A DNA stretch of 64,000 bases from JADKAV01 sp037046735 (GCA_037046735.1 JBAOHC010000004.1:186001-250000), one strand, 5' to 3'; positions 36,069-45,639 are shown, counted from the first letter of the stretch. Notes: generated by a model from the sequence alone, not told the origin. A program made the numbers and translations.

Positions 36069-37871
36069 TCAGAATGTCCAGATCAACGGGACCAGAAGAA
36101 TTCCCACGACGCCGAACAGTACGACCAGCGGCAGTCCCAGCCGCCAGTAGTCGCCGAACCGGTAACCCGCCGGTCCCATCACCATCATGTTGGCGGGTGT
36201 CGCCACGGGAGTGAGGAATGCGACTGCTGATCCCACCGCCAGGCTCATCAGAACGGGACGCGCCGAGATGTCCAACTGGGCTGCTGCCGAGACCGAGATC
36301 GGGATCATGACCAGGGCGGTCGCGGTGTTGCTGATCAACTGCCCGAAGGTGACCGTGATGATGAAAAGACCCAGCAACAGGACCAGTGGCCCGGATTCGC
36401 CTACTAGACCCACGATTACGGAGGCCACCTGCTCCCCGGCGCCGGACTCTGTCACAGCGGTGGCCATCGGGATCATGCCTGCCACGAGCAGGACAGTCGT
36501 CCACGAGATGCCGCGATACGCCTTCTGCATCGTCAGAACGCGGCCAAGAACCATAGCGCCGGCAGCCAGCATCGCGGCCACGGCAGCGGGGACGATGCCG
36601 GAAGCCAGCAGAACCACCATGACCAGCAGGACCACGATGGCCACGCCAGAGCCGGTGCCCAGCGGCACAGCCTGCCGGCGCACCAGATCGGGGGAGTCGA
36701 CGACCAGTACATCGTGGGACTGCTGCGCGCTGTCGAGCGCCGACCACGGCCCCTCGACCAGCAATGTGTCGCCAGGTTCGATGCGCACCGGGTAGCCGCC
36801 CAGATCGGAGCCGTTGCGGGTCATGGCCAGCACAATCAGGGAGCCTTTGATCACCTGACTCGGGCCGATCTTCTCGCCCGCCAGCTCCGAACGCGGCGGA
36901 ATGAGGACCTCTGCTGCGCCGGACTTCCGGGACATGATCGATCGCTCCACGTCAGCGGCCGTCCGCACCGCCTCGACGGTCAGTCCATGGTCTAGTGCAT
37001 ACCGTGAGATCACATCGACATCGCCGACTGCGGTCAGCCGGTCACCAGCCTCGATGTGGCCCTCGGAGGTTGGTTGGTCCTTCGTCCCCTCGGTCACGGT
37101 GATGATGCGCATGCCTTGGTACCCCGATAGGTCCCAGCCGACGCGCAGCCTCCCGATTTCGGCGGACGCGGTGCCCACCCGCAGGTGGACCACGTTGTCC
37201 AGTGAATAGGACTCGACCAGCGTTCGTGCCAGCCCGGACAGGTTGGGCGGGGCAGTCTCGGACTGCCGGTCCGGGACCAACCGGTCGCCGAACAGCAGCA
37301 CGATCGCGATGGTACCGACCACAACAGGAATCCCGACCAGGGCGAACTCCGCGAAACCGAATGCACCCACCCCGGCGTCGGCGGCTGCCTCCGAGATCAC
37401 CACATTGACCGGACTGCCGGTCAGCAGCAGCAACCCGCCCGCACTGCCAGCAAAGGCCAGCGGCATCAGCAGCCGCGACGGTGGGTAGGAGCGCCGCAGC
37501 GCCATGACGACGACCATGGGGAGCAAGGCGGCCACCGAGCCGTTCAGCCCGATCAATGCAGTCAGGCCGGCAGCCAGCAGCATCGTGAGTAGCAGAAGGC
37601 GCCGCATGGTCCCCGCGCGAGTGACCAAGGACTGACCTAGCCAGGTGGTGACACCGCTGGCGTCCAAGCCCTCGCTGACGATGAACAATGCAGCGATCAG
37701 CAGGACCGCGGGATCGGCGAATCCAGCCAACGCCTGCGGCAGTGTCAATACCCCGGTGCCGTACAGGGTGAGGGCGGCACCAACAGCCACGAGCTCAACG
37801 GGGAACCGGTTGCTGATGAACAGCACCACCACCCCGGCCAGGACCAGCAGCGTGATGGTCGAGTCGGTCAT
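36069..37871 (-). CDS. DASS/SLC13-type anion transporter with TrkA-C domains
   Basis: 600 residues from ATG 37871. Two membrane halves (about 1-190 and 400-600) with LLTGSPVNVVIS and LTPVATPANMMVMGPAGY, the paired SLC13 loops. Between them are two RCK-C/TrkA-C domains (about 215-385; GDRLTAVGDVDVISRY and GDTLLVEGPWSAL). Such proteins carry sulfate, dicarboxylates or other anions. The start overlaps the YfcC-like gene stop (ATGA), so it is in the arginine deiminase operon. Confidence 0.9.
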   Translation of the reverse strand: MTDSTITLLVLAGVVVLFISNRFPVELVAVGAALTLYGTGVLTLPQALAGFADPAVLLIAALFIVSEGLDASGVTTWLGQSLVTRAGTMRRLLLLTMLLAAGLTALIGLNGSVAALLPMVVVMALRRSYPPSRLLMPLAFAGSAGGLLLLTGSPVNVVISEAAADAGVGAFGFAEFALVGIPVVVGTIAIVLLFGDRLVPDRQSETAPPNLSGLARTLVESYSLDNVVHLRVGTASAEIGRLRVGWDLSGYQGMRIITVTEGTKDQPTSEGHIEAGDRLTAVGDVDVISRYALDHGLTVEAVRTAADVERSIMSRKSGAAEVLIPPRSELAGEKIGPSQVIKGSLIVLAMTRNGSDLGGYPVRIEPGDTLLVEGPWSALDSAQQSHDVLVVDSPDLVRRQAVPLGTGSGVAIVVLLVMVVLLASGIVPAAVAAMLAAGAMVLGRVLTMQKAYRGISWTTVLLVAGMIPMATAVTESGAGEQVASVIVGLVGESGPLVLLLGLFIITVTFGQLISNTATALVMIPISVSAAAQLDISARPVLMSLAVGSAVAFLTPVATPANMMVMGPAGYRFGDYWRLGLPLVVLFGVVGILLVPLIWTF

Positions 37872-39430
37872 CCCAGGCTGGCCGAGATCGCGATGACGAT
37901 GGACACCACGACGAACAGCCCGAGGATGAGCGGCCACACGAAGCGTAGGTACTTGTCGTACCCGACCTTGGCGATGGCCAAGCCGCCGACCACGACCACG
38001 CTGGTCGGCGACCACATCAGCGTCAGGCCATGGCCCATGATCCAGGCCGTTATGGTCGTGGACCGGGACACCTGCGCGAAGTCTGCCAGCGGCGCCAGCA
38101 GCGGCATCGCCAGCGCCGCGTGACCGCTACTGCTCGGGATCAGGAAGGCCAGCGGGATGTTGATGATGATCGTCACCACCGCGAAGAGTGCGGCACCCGC
38201 TCCGCTGACCAGGCTCTCCATGAAGTTCAGGATGGTCGCCAGCGTCTGGGTGTTGTTCATAATCACCGAGACGCCGCCGGCGAGCAGCACCACGAGTGCC
38301 GGACCCATCATGTCTGAGGCGCCAACAGCGATCAGCCGGACGATCTCCTTTTCCTTCATGCGGGCCACCAGCCCGACCAGCAGCGAGGCCACGATGAACA
38401 ACATCGCCAGTTGCGGGAACCACCAGTCGAGTTGGAACGCGAACGGTTCGGCACTCGTCTCGTGTTCGTAGAGGTACTCCGCGGGCCCCGTGGTACCACC
38501 GAACAGGCTGGACCATGGGATGACCGAGTAGATCATCAGAGCAAAGGCGAACACGGTGATGACCAGCACCCACTTCTGCGTACCCGTGAGTTGAGCTTCC
38601 ACGTTGCCGTGTTCCAGGTCGTCGGCCGCCTGGTCAGTGGCTGTCTCGTCGTCGGGATCGTCCCAGCCGACCAGTGACGCCGAAGGGTCCTTGCGGACCT
38701 TGGCGGCGTAGCGCAAGACCCAGCCCACCGACATCGCCGTGATGATGACCCACAGGATGAGTCGCAGCAGGATGCCGTCGCCGATCCCGACCCCCGCCTC
38801 GCCAGCCGCGACGCCGATCGAGAAGGGGTTGACGGTCGCTCCCATCACGCCGGCCAGTGCTCCAATGATGATCATTGCTGAGGTGGTCAGGCGGTCATAG
38901 CCCAGCGCGGCCATCAGCGGGATGAATAGGGCGTAGAAGCCCAGCGTCTCCACCGAGAAGCCCATGGTGGAGCCGAGCAGGGAGAACAGCACCATCACGG
39001 CCGTGATCAACAGCCAGCCCTTGCTGCGCAGCCGGTTGGCCAGCTGCGCGACCGCGACCTCGAGGCTCTTCGTGGCGAAGGACACCGAGATGAAGGCGCC
39101 GATCGCCATGATGAACACGATGACCCCGATCTGACCGAACATCCGGCCGACGGTCTCGGTGTCCACGAAATCGGTCTCGAGGTTGAACAGACCGTAGATG
39201 CCGTTGATCGGGGAGAGCAGCAGTTGCTGGACGGACTCACCGAAGGTCAGCGGTGATGGCACCTGCTGGTAGGTGCCAGGCAGAGGGGCGCCGTCGGCAT
39301 CGAGGCTGTACTTGCCGGACGGGATGAAGAGCGCGGCAAACCAGACCAGGAACGTGACGATGGCCAGCGTGGTGACCGCTGACGGGAACTCGAACTTCTT
39401 CTTCTGTTTCTCCCGCACCTGCTCAGCCAT
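37868..39430 (-). CDS. YfcC/ArcD-like membrane transporter
   Basis: 520 residues from ATG 39430. About a dozen membrane segments. GSTMGFSVETLGFYALFIPL, GVMGATVNPFSIGVAAG and FLIPSSSGHAALAMPLLAPLAD are the repeated YfcC-family loops. Family members carry arginine/ornithine or C4-dicarboxylates. It sits ten bases after arcA, so arginine-ornithine exchange is the natural inference. It is coupled to the DASS gene downstream. Confidence 0.88.
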   Translation of the reverse strand: MAEQVREKQKKKFEFPSAVTTLAIVTFLVWFAALFIPSGKYSLDADGAPLPGTYQQVPSPLTFGESVQQLLLSPINGIYGLFNLETDFVDTETVGRMFGQIGVIVFIMAIGAFISVSFATKSLEVAVAQLANRLRSKGWLLITAVMVLFSLLGSTMGFSVETLGFYALFIPLMAALGYDRLTTSAMIIIGALAGVMGATVNPFSIGVAAGEAGVGIGDGILLRLILWVIITAMSVGWVLRYAAKVRKDPSASLVGWDDPDDETATDQAADDLEHGNVEAQLTGTQKWVLVITVFAFALMIYSVIPWSSLFGGTTGPAEYLYEHETSAEPFAFQLDWWFPQLAMLFIVASLLVGLVARMKEKEIVRLIAVGASDMMGPALVVLLAGGVSVIMNNTQTLATILNFMESLVSGAGAALFAVVTIIINIPLAFLIPSSSGHAALAMPLLAPLADFAQVSRSTTITAWIMGHGLTLMWSPTSVVVVGGLAIAKVGYDKYLRFVWPLILGLFVVVSIVIAISASLG

Positions 39431-39440
39431 GATCGTCAAC

Positions 39441-40670
39441 CTACGCGGGATCGCGCACGATTGGGCAGGTCATGCAGTGGCCACCTCCACGGCCGCGTCC
39501 GAGCTCGGCCCCCACGATAGTGATCACCTCGACACCTGCCTTGCGCAGTAGCGTGTTGGTGTAGGTGTTGCGGTCATAGGCGTAGACGACGCCGGGTTCG
39601 GCGCAGACGAGGTTCGCGCCGCTGTCCCACTGGGTCCGCTCGCGCACGTAGGCGTTGCCACCGGTCTCCACCACCCGCAGCTTTGGAAGGTCCAGGGCGC
39701 CTGCGACGGCATCGACGAAGGGCCGGTCCTCCTTGACCAGTTCAAGGCCCGCGGCGTTGTCGGCGGGGTAGTAGGAGAATGCGTCAATGCCGTAGACGAT
39801 GTCCGGGTACAGCAGGACGAGGTCGCGATCGGCGAACGTGAAGACGGTGTCCAGGTGCATGGCAGCGCGTGACTTCGGCATCGCGGCGACCATGACCCGG
39901 TCCACGGCTCCCTGATCAAAGAGGGCCTTGGCGACCTGGCTGATGCCCTGCCGCGATGTTCGTTCACTCATGCCGATGAGCACCGTGCGGTTGCCGATCG
40001 GCATCACGTCACCTCCTTCGACCGTGGCCATACCCCAGTCCTGGGTCGGGTCTCCCCACCATTCGGTCACCTTGCCTGCGAACTCGGGGTGGAAGCGGTA
40101 GATCGCGGTGGCCAGGATGGTCTCCTCGTGGCGCGCAGGCCAATACAGCGGGTTCAGCGTGACGCCGCCGTAGATCCAGCATGTGGTGTCGCGGGTGAAG
40201 ATGGTGTTGGGCAGTGGGGGCAGCAGGTATTCGTTCACGCCAGCGGCGTCACGCACCAACTCCATCATCTGACCGCCGCGAGTCTCCGGGAACTCGTAGG
40301 TGGACAGGCCGCCAATCAGCGTCTCAGCCAATTCGCGGTCGGGCAGTTCCTCGAGGTAGGAGCGAACCTCGTCGACCAGCCCCACACCGACCTGGTTGGG
40401 CACGATCTGGTGGTCCAGGATCCACGCCCTCGCCTGCGGGATGGCGACCGTTTCGGTGAGCATGTTGTGCATCTCCAGCACCTCGATGCCCCGCTGGCGC
40501 ATCTTCAGGATGAAGTCGAAGTGGTCACGCTTGGCGTTCTCCACCCACAGAACATCGTCGAAGAGAAGATCGTCATTGTTCGACGGGGTGAGCCGCTCGT
40601 GGGCTCTGCCCGGTGCACACACCATGACCTTACGTAGCTTGCCAACTTCAGAGTGGACGCCGAATTCCAT
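39441..40670 (-). CDS. arcA: Arginine deiminase
   Basis: 409 residues from ATG 40670, the usual length. Diagnostic motifs: GKLRKVMVCAPGRAHERLTP, FTRDTTCWI, HLDTVFTFAD and the catalytic Cys region GRGGGHCMTCPIVRDP at the end. It converts arginine to citrulline and ammonia, giving acid resistance or ATP when arcB and arcC are present. Neither lies in this window, so citrulline may be used elsewhere. First gene of the arcA-yfcC-DASS operon. Confidence 0.96.
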   Translation of the reverse strand: MEFGVHSEVGKLRKVMVCAPGRAHERLTPSNNDDLLFDDVLWVENAKRDHFDFILKMRQRGIEVLEMHNMLTETVAIPQARAWILDHQIVPNQVGVGLVDEVRSYLEELPDRELAETLIGGLSTYEFPETRGGQMMELVRDAAGVNEYLLPPLPNTIFTRDTTCWIYGGVTLNPLYWPARHEETILATAIYRFHPEFAGKVTEWWGDPTQDWGMATVEGGDVMPIGNRTVLIGMSERTSRQGISQVAKALFDQGAVDRVMVAAMPKSRAAMHLDTVFTFADRDLVLLYPDIVYGIDAFSYYPADNAAGLELVKEDRPFVDAVAGALDLPKLRVVETGGNAYVRERTQWDSGANLVCAEPGVVYAYDRNTYTNTLLRKAGVEVITIVGAELGRGRGGGHCMTCPIVRDPA

Positions 40671-40824
40671 GGTGTGCCTGCCTTCGCTGATGAGGGCATG
40701 GGCCCCTCGTTTTGCCAACAGTAGGATTCCGAGCAGGGCGTTCGCATGTCCTGATCACAAGTTCGCCAGCATTCAGCCGCTGGTGGCGTCCTGTTCACTC
40801 AATCCGTCGAAGGGGAAGAACCTC

Positions 40825-41892
40825 GTGTGGCACCTCGATATCCCCTGCTCGTCCGAGTTGCGTCATATGGCAGAACTGCGTGACACACAGGTCGCATCTG
40901 TTTATCTGCCCACCACTCCGGTGAGCCCGCAGGCACGCCAGGATGCGACCGTGTTCAGCAATCTTATTGGCGCCATCGACGAACCTGCCATCGCCGAACT
41001 GCTCGGGGACCTTGTGGACGACGAAGCCTTCTGGGACAGCCAAGGACACGGGTTGGGCGTCATCGCGACGCCGCAGCGGATGTGGATCTACCGACTTCCC
41101 TCTCAGGTCGACGCAGTCGTGCAGGTTGCCGACCGGGCGAAGATCCTGCCTTTGGTGGGGGCTGCCAGCAAGATTCGTTCCTGCCACGTGCTGGTTCTCT
41201 CCGAAGGTGGTGCCCGATTGATCGACGTGTCGCAGGAACTGCCGCCGCAGGAGATCCGCGTGGCCGACATGCCCAAGGACGCGGCCAGCCACGCCGGCAA
41301 GGCCAGCATCGGTGACCGATCGCACTCGGGCCGCTTGGTCGGTTCGGAGGGGAAGAAGGTGCACATCCGCAGTTACGCGCGCGCTGTGGACGATGCCCTG
41401 CGTCCCCTGCTGCATGGTGACGACCAGCCGCTGGTACTCATCGCTACCGAGCCTGTTGCCTCGATCTTCCGCAGCGTGTGTTCGTACCCGCATCTGGTCG
41501 ACGTCGGTGTCGAGGCAAACGGCGACAAGATGACAGAGGTGGAGATCGCCGAGGCGGTCGCGCCGGTGTTGCTTGCGGTGCAGCGGCAGCGCGCGACTGA
41601 GCTGGCCGACCTTGTGGACCAGCGCCGCGGTCAGCAGCGAGTACTGAGCGACCTGGCCGACGTTGCCCGGGCGGCAACGATGGGTGCAGTGGACACACTG
41701 ATCGTGGACCGGTTGGCCAACGAGGGTGGCAGCGTCGATGAGGCGGGGAACCTGGTGCTCGAGGACGGCGGGATCAACGTCGTCGATGAGGTCGCACGCC
41801 GGGTGCTGACCAATGGTGGCCGGGTGCTGGCCCTCGACGAGGACGACCTGCCTGGTGCGAGCGTCACAGCTGTGCTTCGCTGGACTGTGTGA
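40825..41892 (+). CDS. Bacterial release-factor-like (baeRF) protein
   Basis: 355 residues from GTG 40825, with AAGGGGAAGAA upstream. The longer frame to 40396 is antisense to arcA and is rejected. The middle and C-terminal parts resemble bacterial archaeo-eukaryotic release factor family proteins: RLVGSEGKKVHIRSYARAVDDALR, PLVLIATEPVASIFRSVC, and DLVDQRRGQQRVLSDLADVARAATMGAVDTLIVD. The role is unknown, with ribosome rescue or RNA binding proposed for the family. It is coupled to a small membrane protein gene by a one-codon overlap. Confidence 0.8.
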   Translation: MWHLDIPCSSELRHMAELRDTQVASVYLPTTPVSPQARQDATVFSNLIGAIDEPAIAELLGDLVDDEAFWDSQGHGLGVIATPQRMWIYRLPSQVDAVVQVADRAKILPLVGAASKIRSCHVLVLSEGGARLIDVSQELPPQEIRVADMPKDAASHAGKASIGDRSHSGRLVGSEGKKVHIRSYARAVDDALRPLLHGDDQPLVLIATEPVASIFRSVCSYPHLVDVGVEANGDKMTEVEIAEAVAPVLLAVQRQRATELADLVDQRRGQQRVLSDLADVARAATMGAVDTLIVDRLANEGGSVDEAGNLVLEDGGINVVDEVARRVLTNGGRVLALDEDDLPGASVTAVLRWTV

Positions 41893-42137
41893 GTTTCGAC
41901 GACGACTGGGTGAGTGACGCCGCGCACAGGGAGCAGTCTGCGCGCGACCGGGATCTCGAAGCCAAGCGTGCACGGTGGGCGCAGCAAGACCGGGCCGATC
42001 TGCAGGGCCGTGGAGAGGCCGTGAAGCGCGCGGCCAGGGCGCGCCGGACCGAGCGGTGGCGCAAGTCATGGCCGTGGCTGGTGTTCTTCGGGGTGGCTGC
42101 GCTTCTCATCGGTGTGTCGCGGCTGCTGGGGTTTTAG
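41889..42137 (+). CDS. Small membrane protein with a charged coil
   Basis: 82 residues from GTG 41889, overlapping the preceding stop. Residues 12-60 are a highly charged helix (RDRDLEAKRARWAQQDRADL), followed by one membrane segment (WPWLVFFGVAALLIGVSRLLG). It is probably co-translated with the release-factor-like protein and may anchor it. Its 3' end overlaps the convergent dnaJ-like gene by four bases. Confidence 0.7.
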   Translation: MSFDDDWVSDAAHREQSARDRDLEAKRARWAQQDRADLQGRGEAVKRAARARRTERWRKSWPWLVFFGVAALLIGVSRLLGF

Positions 42138-42568
42138 CGTCGACTCCGGGTGCGAGCGACCACCCACCAAGAGATCGCCCCAAAGACCGCGAGGCTTGTC
42201 GCGAACACCGGCAGGAAGTAGGGCCCAGCGATCGTTGAGAGCATGAAGATCGCCCCAGACACGGGCAGGATCCAGTAGAGCGCCCGCCGCGAACCCCAGA
42301 TGTTGGGCGGGGGTGCTGGAGCATGGGCGTGCCTGTCGTAGTGGTCGACGTAGAGCACGTGCTCGTCGGTGGGAAGGTAGGGGTTGGGCAGGGCACCGCT
42401 GGCGTACGCGCTGGCCCGCTTCGCCGCCGCGGCCAAGTCCCGGAAGGCCGCCTCGTCGCCGCCGGCATCCGGGTGCAGGCGCCGTGCGGCGGCTCGGTAG
42501 GCGGCCTTCACGTCGGCCTCGCTGGCTGTGGGCGCAAGGCCCAGCACGGCGAACGGGTCTGGCGCCAT
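42134..42568 (-). CDS. J-domain membrane protein
   Basis: 144 residues from ATG. J domain at residues 4-65 with the HPD motif at 32-34 (LHPDAGGDEAAFRDL). Two hydrophobic segments near the C-terminus (YWILPVSGAIFML and AVFGAISWWVVA). It would recruit Hsp70 to the membrane; the client is unknown. Confidence 0.85.
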   Translation of the reverse strand: MAPDPFAVLGLAPTASEADVKAAYRAAARRLHPDAGGDEAAFRDLAAAAKRASAYASGALPNPYLPTDEHVLYVDHYDRHAHAPAPPPNIWGSRRALYWILPVSGAIFMLSTIAGPYFLPVFATSLAVFGAISWWVVARTRSRR

Positions 42569-42575
42569 GCCCCCA

Positions 42576-42885
42576 CTATGCGCCGACCGGCTGCCCGCGG
42601 CCAGAGGGGCGAGCGCGACCTACGGCTTTGTCGACCTCGATCACGACGACCGGAACCAGCGCCAGCCCCGCGGCGATCAACCACTGGCCCCCGGTGAGTG
42701 GCACCGTATCCAGGATGACGTTGAGCATCTGCCATTGCACTGCGAACCAGCTCAGCACGATCGGCACGAGCAGCCACAGGTAGTACGGCAGGTACGGGCC
42801 GACCCACAACGGGATCAGAGCCCGGCGCACTGCCGCGGCGATCAGCACAGTCGTCAGGCACGTCGTCAAGAACGCGGTCGTCTGC
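42576..42885 (-). pseudogene. C-terminal fragment of a P-type cation ATPase
   Basis: About 100 residues starting GPAQTTAFLTTCLTTVL and ending TVPLTGGQWLIAAGLALVPVVVIEVDKAVGR: the last membrane helices of calcium/cation-pumping P-type ATPases. The catalytic DKTGT domain and the rest are absent. Homology ends at about 42885, where a TauD fragment begins on the other strand. Confidence 0.8.
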
Positions 42886-42892
42886 GCCGGCC

Positions 42893-43185
42893 CGTTCACC
42901 CCGTCCGCACCGCGAGCGGGGCGCAAGAGCCTGTTCGTCAACGCGGGCTTCACCCGGCGCATCGAGGCACTGTCCGAGGCTGAGAGCAAACACCTGCTGG
43001 AGATCTTCTACGCGCACATCACCAAGCCGGAGCACACGGTACGCATTCAGTGGCAGCCCGGTGACGTGGCCTTCTGGGACAACCGCAGCACGGTCCACTA
43101 CGCGACGTACGACTATCCGGGGTTCCACTGGGTCATGCAGCGGGTGACTCTGGCCGGGGACGCGCCGGTTGGGGCCGTGCACTGA
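42893..43185 (+). pseudogene. C-terminal fragment of a TauD/TfdA-type dioxygenase
   Basis: Reads HPVRTASG, then after a shift near 42905-42925 RKSLFVNAGFTRRIEALSEAE, HITKPEHTVRIQW, GDVAFWDNRSTVHYATYDY and ends GAVH. This is the C-terminal third of the taurine dioxygenase family, with WDNRSTVHYA supplying the distal iron His and 2-oxoglutarate-binding Arg region. The proximal HxD motif is missing. TauE/SafE follows 21 bp later. Confidence 0.8.
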
Positions 43186-43206
43186 AGGCGTAGGTTCACC
43201 CTTAGC

Positions 43207-43977
43207 GTGGAATGGGTCTTCGGTTTCCTGGCCGGTGTGGTGATCGCTGCGGTCACCACTCCGGTAGGCGTCTCCGGCGCCGTGTTCCTCCTACCGTTCC
43301 AGTTGACGGTTCTCGGGGTCCCCAGCCCCGCGGTCACGCCGACAAACCTGTTGTACAACGTGGTCTCGGTGCCCGGTGGATTGTTGCGCTACTCGCGCAC
43401 CGGCACCTTGCGGTCTCCTTTGACGGTGTCGATCCTGCTGGGGACCGTGCCCGGGGTCGTGGTGGGAGCCCTCGTGCGGGTCTTCGTGCTGCCTGACGGT
43501 GCCGCTTTTCGCTTGCTCGTGGCCGCCCTGTTGCTGCCGTTGGGGGTGTGGTTGCTGTTACGTGGTCAGCCCGCGGGGGATGAGCGGTATGTTTCGCCGG
43601 CCCTGGTCAGTGCTTTGGGCCTGGCGGCTGGACTCGTGGGAGGTGTCTACGGCATCGGGGGTGGCGCACTGCTCGCGCCCATCCTGGTGGGACTGGGATG
43701 CAGCGCGATCCGAGTCGCGCCCGCAACGCTGGTAGCCACCTTCGTGACCTCCGCTGTGGGAGTCGTGACCTACCTGGTCCTCGGTTGGCTGGGCCACCCG
43801 CAAGCCGCACCGATCTGGGGCATCGCGTTGGCGTGCGGACTGGGTGGCCTGATCGGTGGTTACGCCGGGGCGGCCATACAACCTCGCGTCTCCGGTCGAC
43901 TCCTGCGCAGGTTGCTCGGGGCTGTCAGCGTCGCGCTGGCGATCGCCTACCTGGCGATGTCGCTCGGCTGGTCGTGA
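43207..43977 (+). CDS. TauE/SafE-family anion exporter
   Basis: 256 residues from GTG. Seven to eight membrane segments and the two family repeats: PVGVSGAVFLLPFQL with PTNLLYNVVSVPGG, and VGGVYGIGGGALLAPILV with PATLVATFVTSAVGV. The family exports sulfite, sulfoacetate or other organic anions. The TauD remnant upstream suggests an older organosulfur operon. Confidence 0.9.
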   Translation: MEWVFGFLAGVVIAAVTTPVGVSGAVFLLPFQLTVLGVPSPAVTPTNLLYNVVSVPGGLLRYSRTGTLRSPLTVSILLGTVPGVVVGALVRVFVLPDGAAFRLLVAALLLPLGVWLLLRGQPAGDERYVSPALVSALGLAAGLVGGVYGIGGGALLAPILVGLGCSAIRVAPATLVATFVTSAVGVVTYLVLGWLGHPQAAPIWGIALACGLGGLIGGYAGAAIQPRVSGRLLRRLLGAVSVALAIAYLAMSLGWS

Positions 43978-44026
43978 TGGTCATGCAGCGTGGCTCTTGC
44001 AATCGGAGCGTGACATATTGTCGTGC

Positions 44027-44920
44027 ATGCGGGTCGGACTGGCACTGGGCGGCGGTGGACTCACGGGCACGGCCTTCCATGCCGGGGTTCTGACGGCACT
44101 CGCCAGCTATTTCGACGCTCGTGAAGCGGACTTGATCGTGGGGACCTCCGCGGGCTCCACGTCGGCGGCGCTGATGCGATCGGGCTTCCCCCCGGGCGAT
44201 TACGTCGCACGGGTTTGTGGCCAGCGTCTGTCGGCGGAAGGCCGCCGTATCCTGGGCGCGCTGCCACCGTTGGCCGCGCCCAAGGACGCCGGTCCTCGCG
44301 TCGCGCGGCCAGCCTCGGTAGAGGTCCTGCGCCACGTCGCGATGCGGCCGTGGCGTTATCCACCCGGTGTATCTGTGTCGGGTCTGCTGCCTGCCGGAAC
44401 CCGGCCCATGGATGGTGTGAACCTCTTCCGGGCGATCTTCGACGACTGGCCCGCCGATCCCACCTGGATCGTCACGTTGGACCTGGAGGCGGGTCGCCGG
44501 GTCGTCTTCGGCCGCGACCTGTTCGCCCCCGTCGCCGACGCGGTTGCAGCCTCCTGCGCGGTGCCGGGCTACTACGAGCCGGTCACCATCGAGGGTCGGC
44601 GTTATGTCGACGGCGGCGCCTGGTCGATGGTCAGTCTGGACCTGCTCGCTGATCAGAACCTGGACCTCATCATCTGCTCGGCCCCCATGTCCACCGCGGA
44701 CTGGTTCGCGCGGGATTTCGGCAACGCGTCCAGAGTGCCCTGGCGCGCGCAACTGGACCGGGAACGCCGCAAGATCTCCGACCGGGTCATCATCGTGGCG
44801 CCGGACAAGACCATGCGCGCGGTCATGGGCAGTACCGCGATGGACGGCTCTCGCCGTGCGCCCGTCGCAAAGGCCGCACAGGAGTACGCAAGCGTTGTCT
44901 TTGAGCGGGCGGGGCTCTAG
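44027..44920 (+). CDS. Patatin-like phospholipase
   Basis: 297 residues from ATG 44027. Glycine-rich oxyanion loop LALGGGGLTG (6-14), nucleophile Ser41 in GTSAGS, and the dyad Asp in YVDGGAWS. No signal peptide. It likely hydrolyses acyl lipids in the cytoplasm or at the membrane. It is 50 bp after the TauE gene and transcribed in the same direction. Confidence 0.92.
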   Translation: MRVGLALGGGGLTGTAFHAGVLTALASYFDAREADLIVGTSAGSTSAALMRSGFPPGDYVARVCGQRLSAEGRRILGALPPLAAPKDAGPRVARPASVEVLRHVAMRPWRYPPGVSVSGLLPAGTRPMDGVNLFRAIFDDWPADPTWIVTLDLEAGRRVVFGRDLFAPVADAVAASCAVPGYYEPVTIEGRRYVDGGAWSMVSLDLLADQNLDLIICSAPMSTADWFARDFGNASRVPWRAQLDRERRKISDRVIIVAPDKTMRAVMGSTAMDGSRRAPVAKAAQEYASVVFERAGL

Positions 44921-44932
44921 GACTCTGCGCCC

Positions 44933-45567
44933 TCACGACAGTGCAGCGGATTCTCGCGGCCGAGGCGAGTACCTGCCAGACACGTGGTAGTTCAGTTCTG
45001 GCATGGCGTGCTGCCAGCGCTGCGCACCCACCTCGGCCAGTAGGTCGGGAAGCATCTGGGCGGTAGCCAGCGCGTCCCCCAATGCGGTGTGGGCTCCGAC
45101 GACGTCCACGCCTGCCCACTGGCACACGGTGGCGAGTCTGTGGTTGGGCAACTGGAGGTTCTGCTGGGCAAGAGGCAAGGTGTCCAGAGCCGGCAGCCGG
45201 GGTACGCGGATCCGGCTGCGATGGAACTCGGCGCTCAGGAACGCCTCCTCAAAGCGGGCGTTGTGTGCCACCACGATCACACCGTCGAGCCAGGCCAGGA
45301 TCGACCGGGCGATCTCCGGGAAGGTGGGAGCGTCGTGCAGCATGGCCGTGCGGATCCCGTGCACTGAAGTCGGTCCTGGCGCCGCAAGGGATTCACCAGA
45401 GTCTCGAAGACCCCCAACTCCCTGCCGAAGGCATCGCTGCGCACGATCGCGATCTCCACGATCCGATCCGTGCCGCGGGCGTCGAACCCCGTCGTCTCCA
45501 GATCGATGACCGCGAACCCGCGATGTAGGTGAGAATGTGCGCCGGTGGGCGTCGGAAATGTGAACAT
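44933..45567 (-). CDS. DnaQ-like 3'-5' exonuclease, frameshifted
   Basis: Start ATG 45567 (MFTFPTPTGAHSHLHRG). Exo I: FAVIDLETTGFDARGTDRIVEIA. After LVNP the frame is lost near 45389-45397 and resumes one frame over: APGPTSVHGIRTAMLHDAP, Exo II VVAHNARFEEAFLSAEF, Exo III GAHTALGDALATAQML. So a one-base shift splits an otherwise complete DEDDh nuclease of about 211 residues. It may proofread or trim DNA or RNA. Confidence 0.85.
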
Positions 45568-45639
45568 GTGCCCCGCTCCTGTCTGTCGGAGCCGACCGTA
45601 GATGGGGGTTGTGACAAGAAATCGGGGCAGAGTGTCCAC

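Noticed and set aside
40795..42069. 424-residue minus-strand ORF
   Set aside because: Antisense to the release-factor-like gene.
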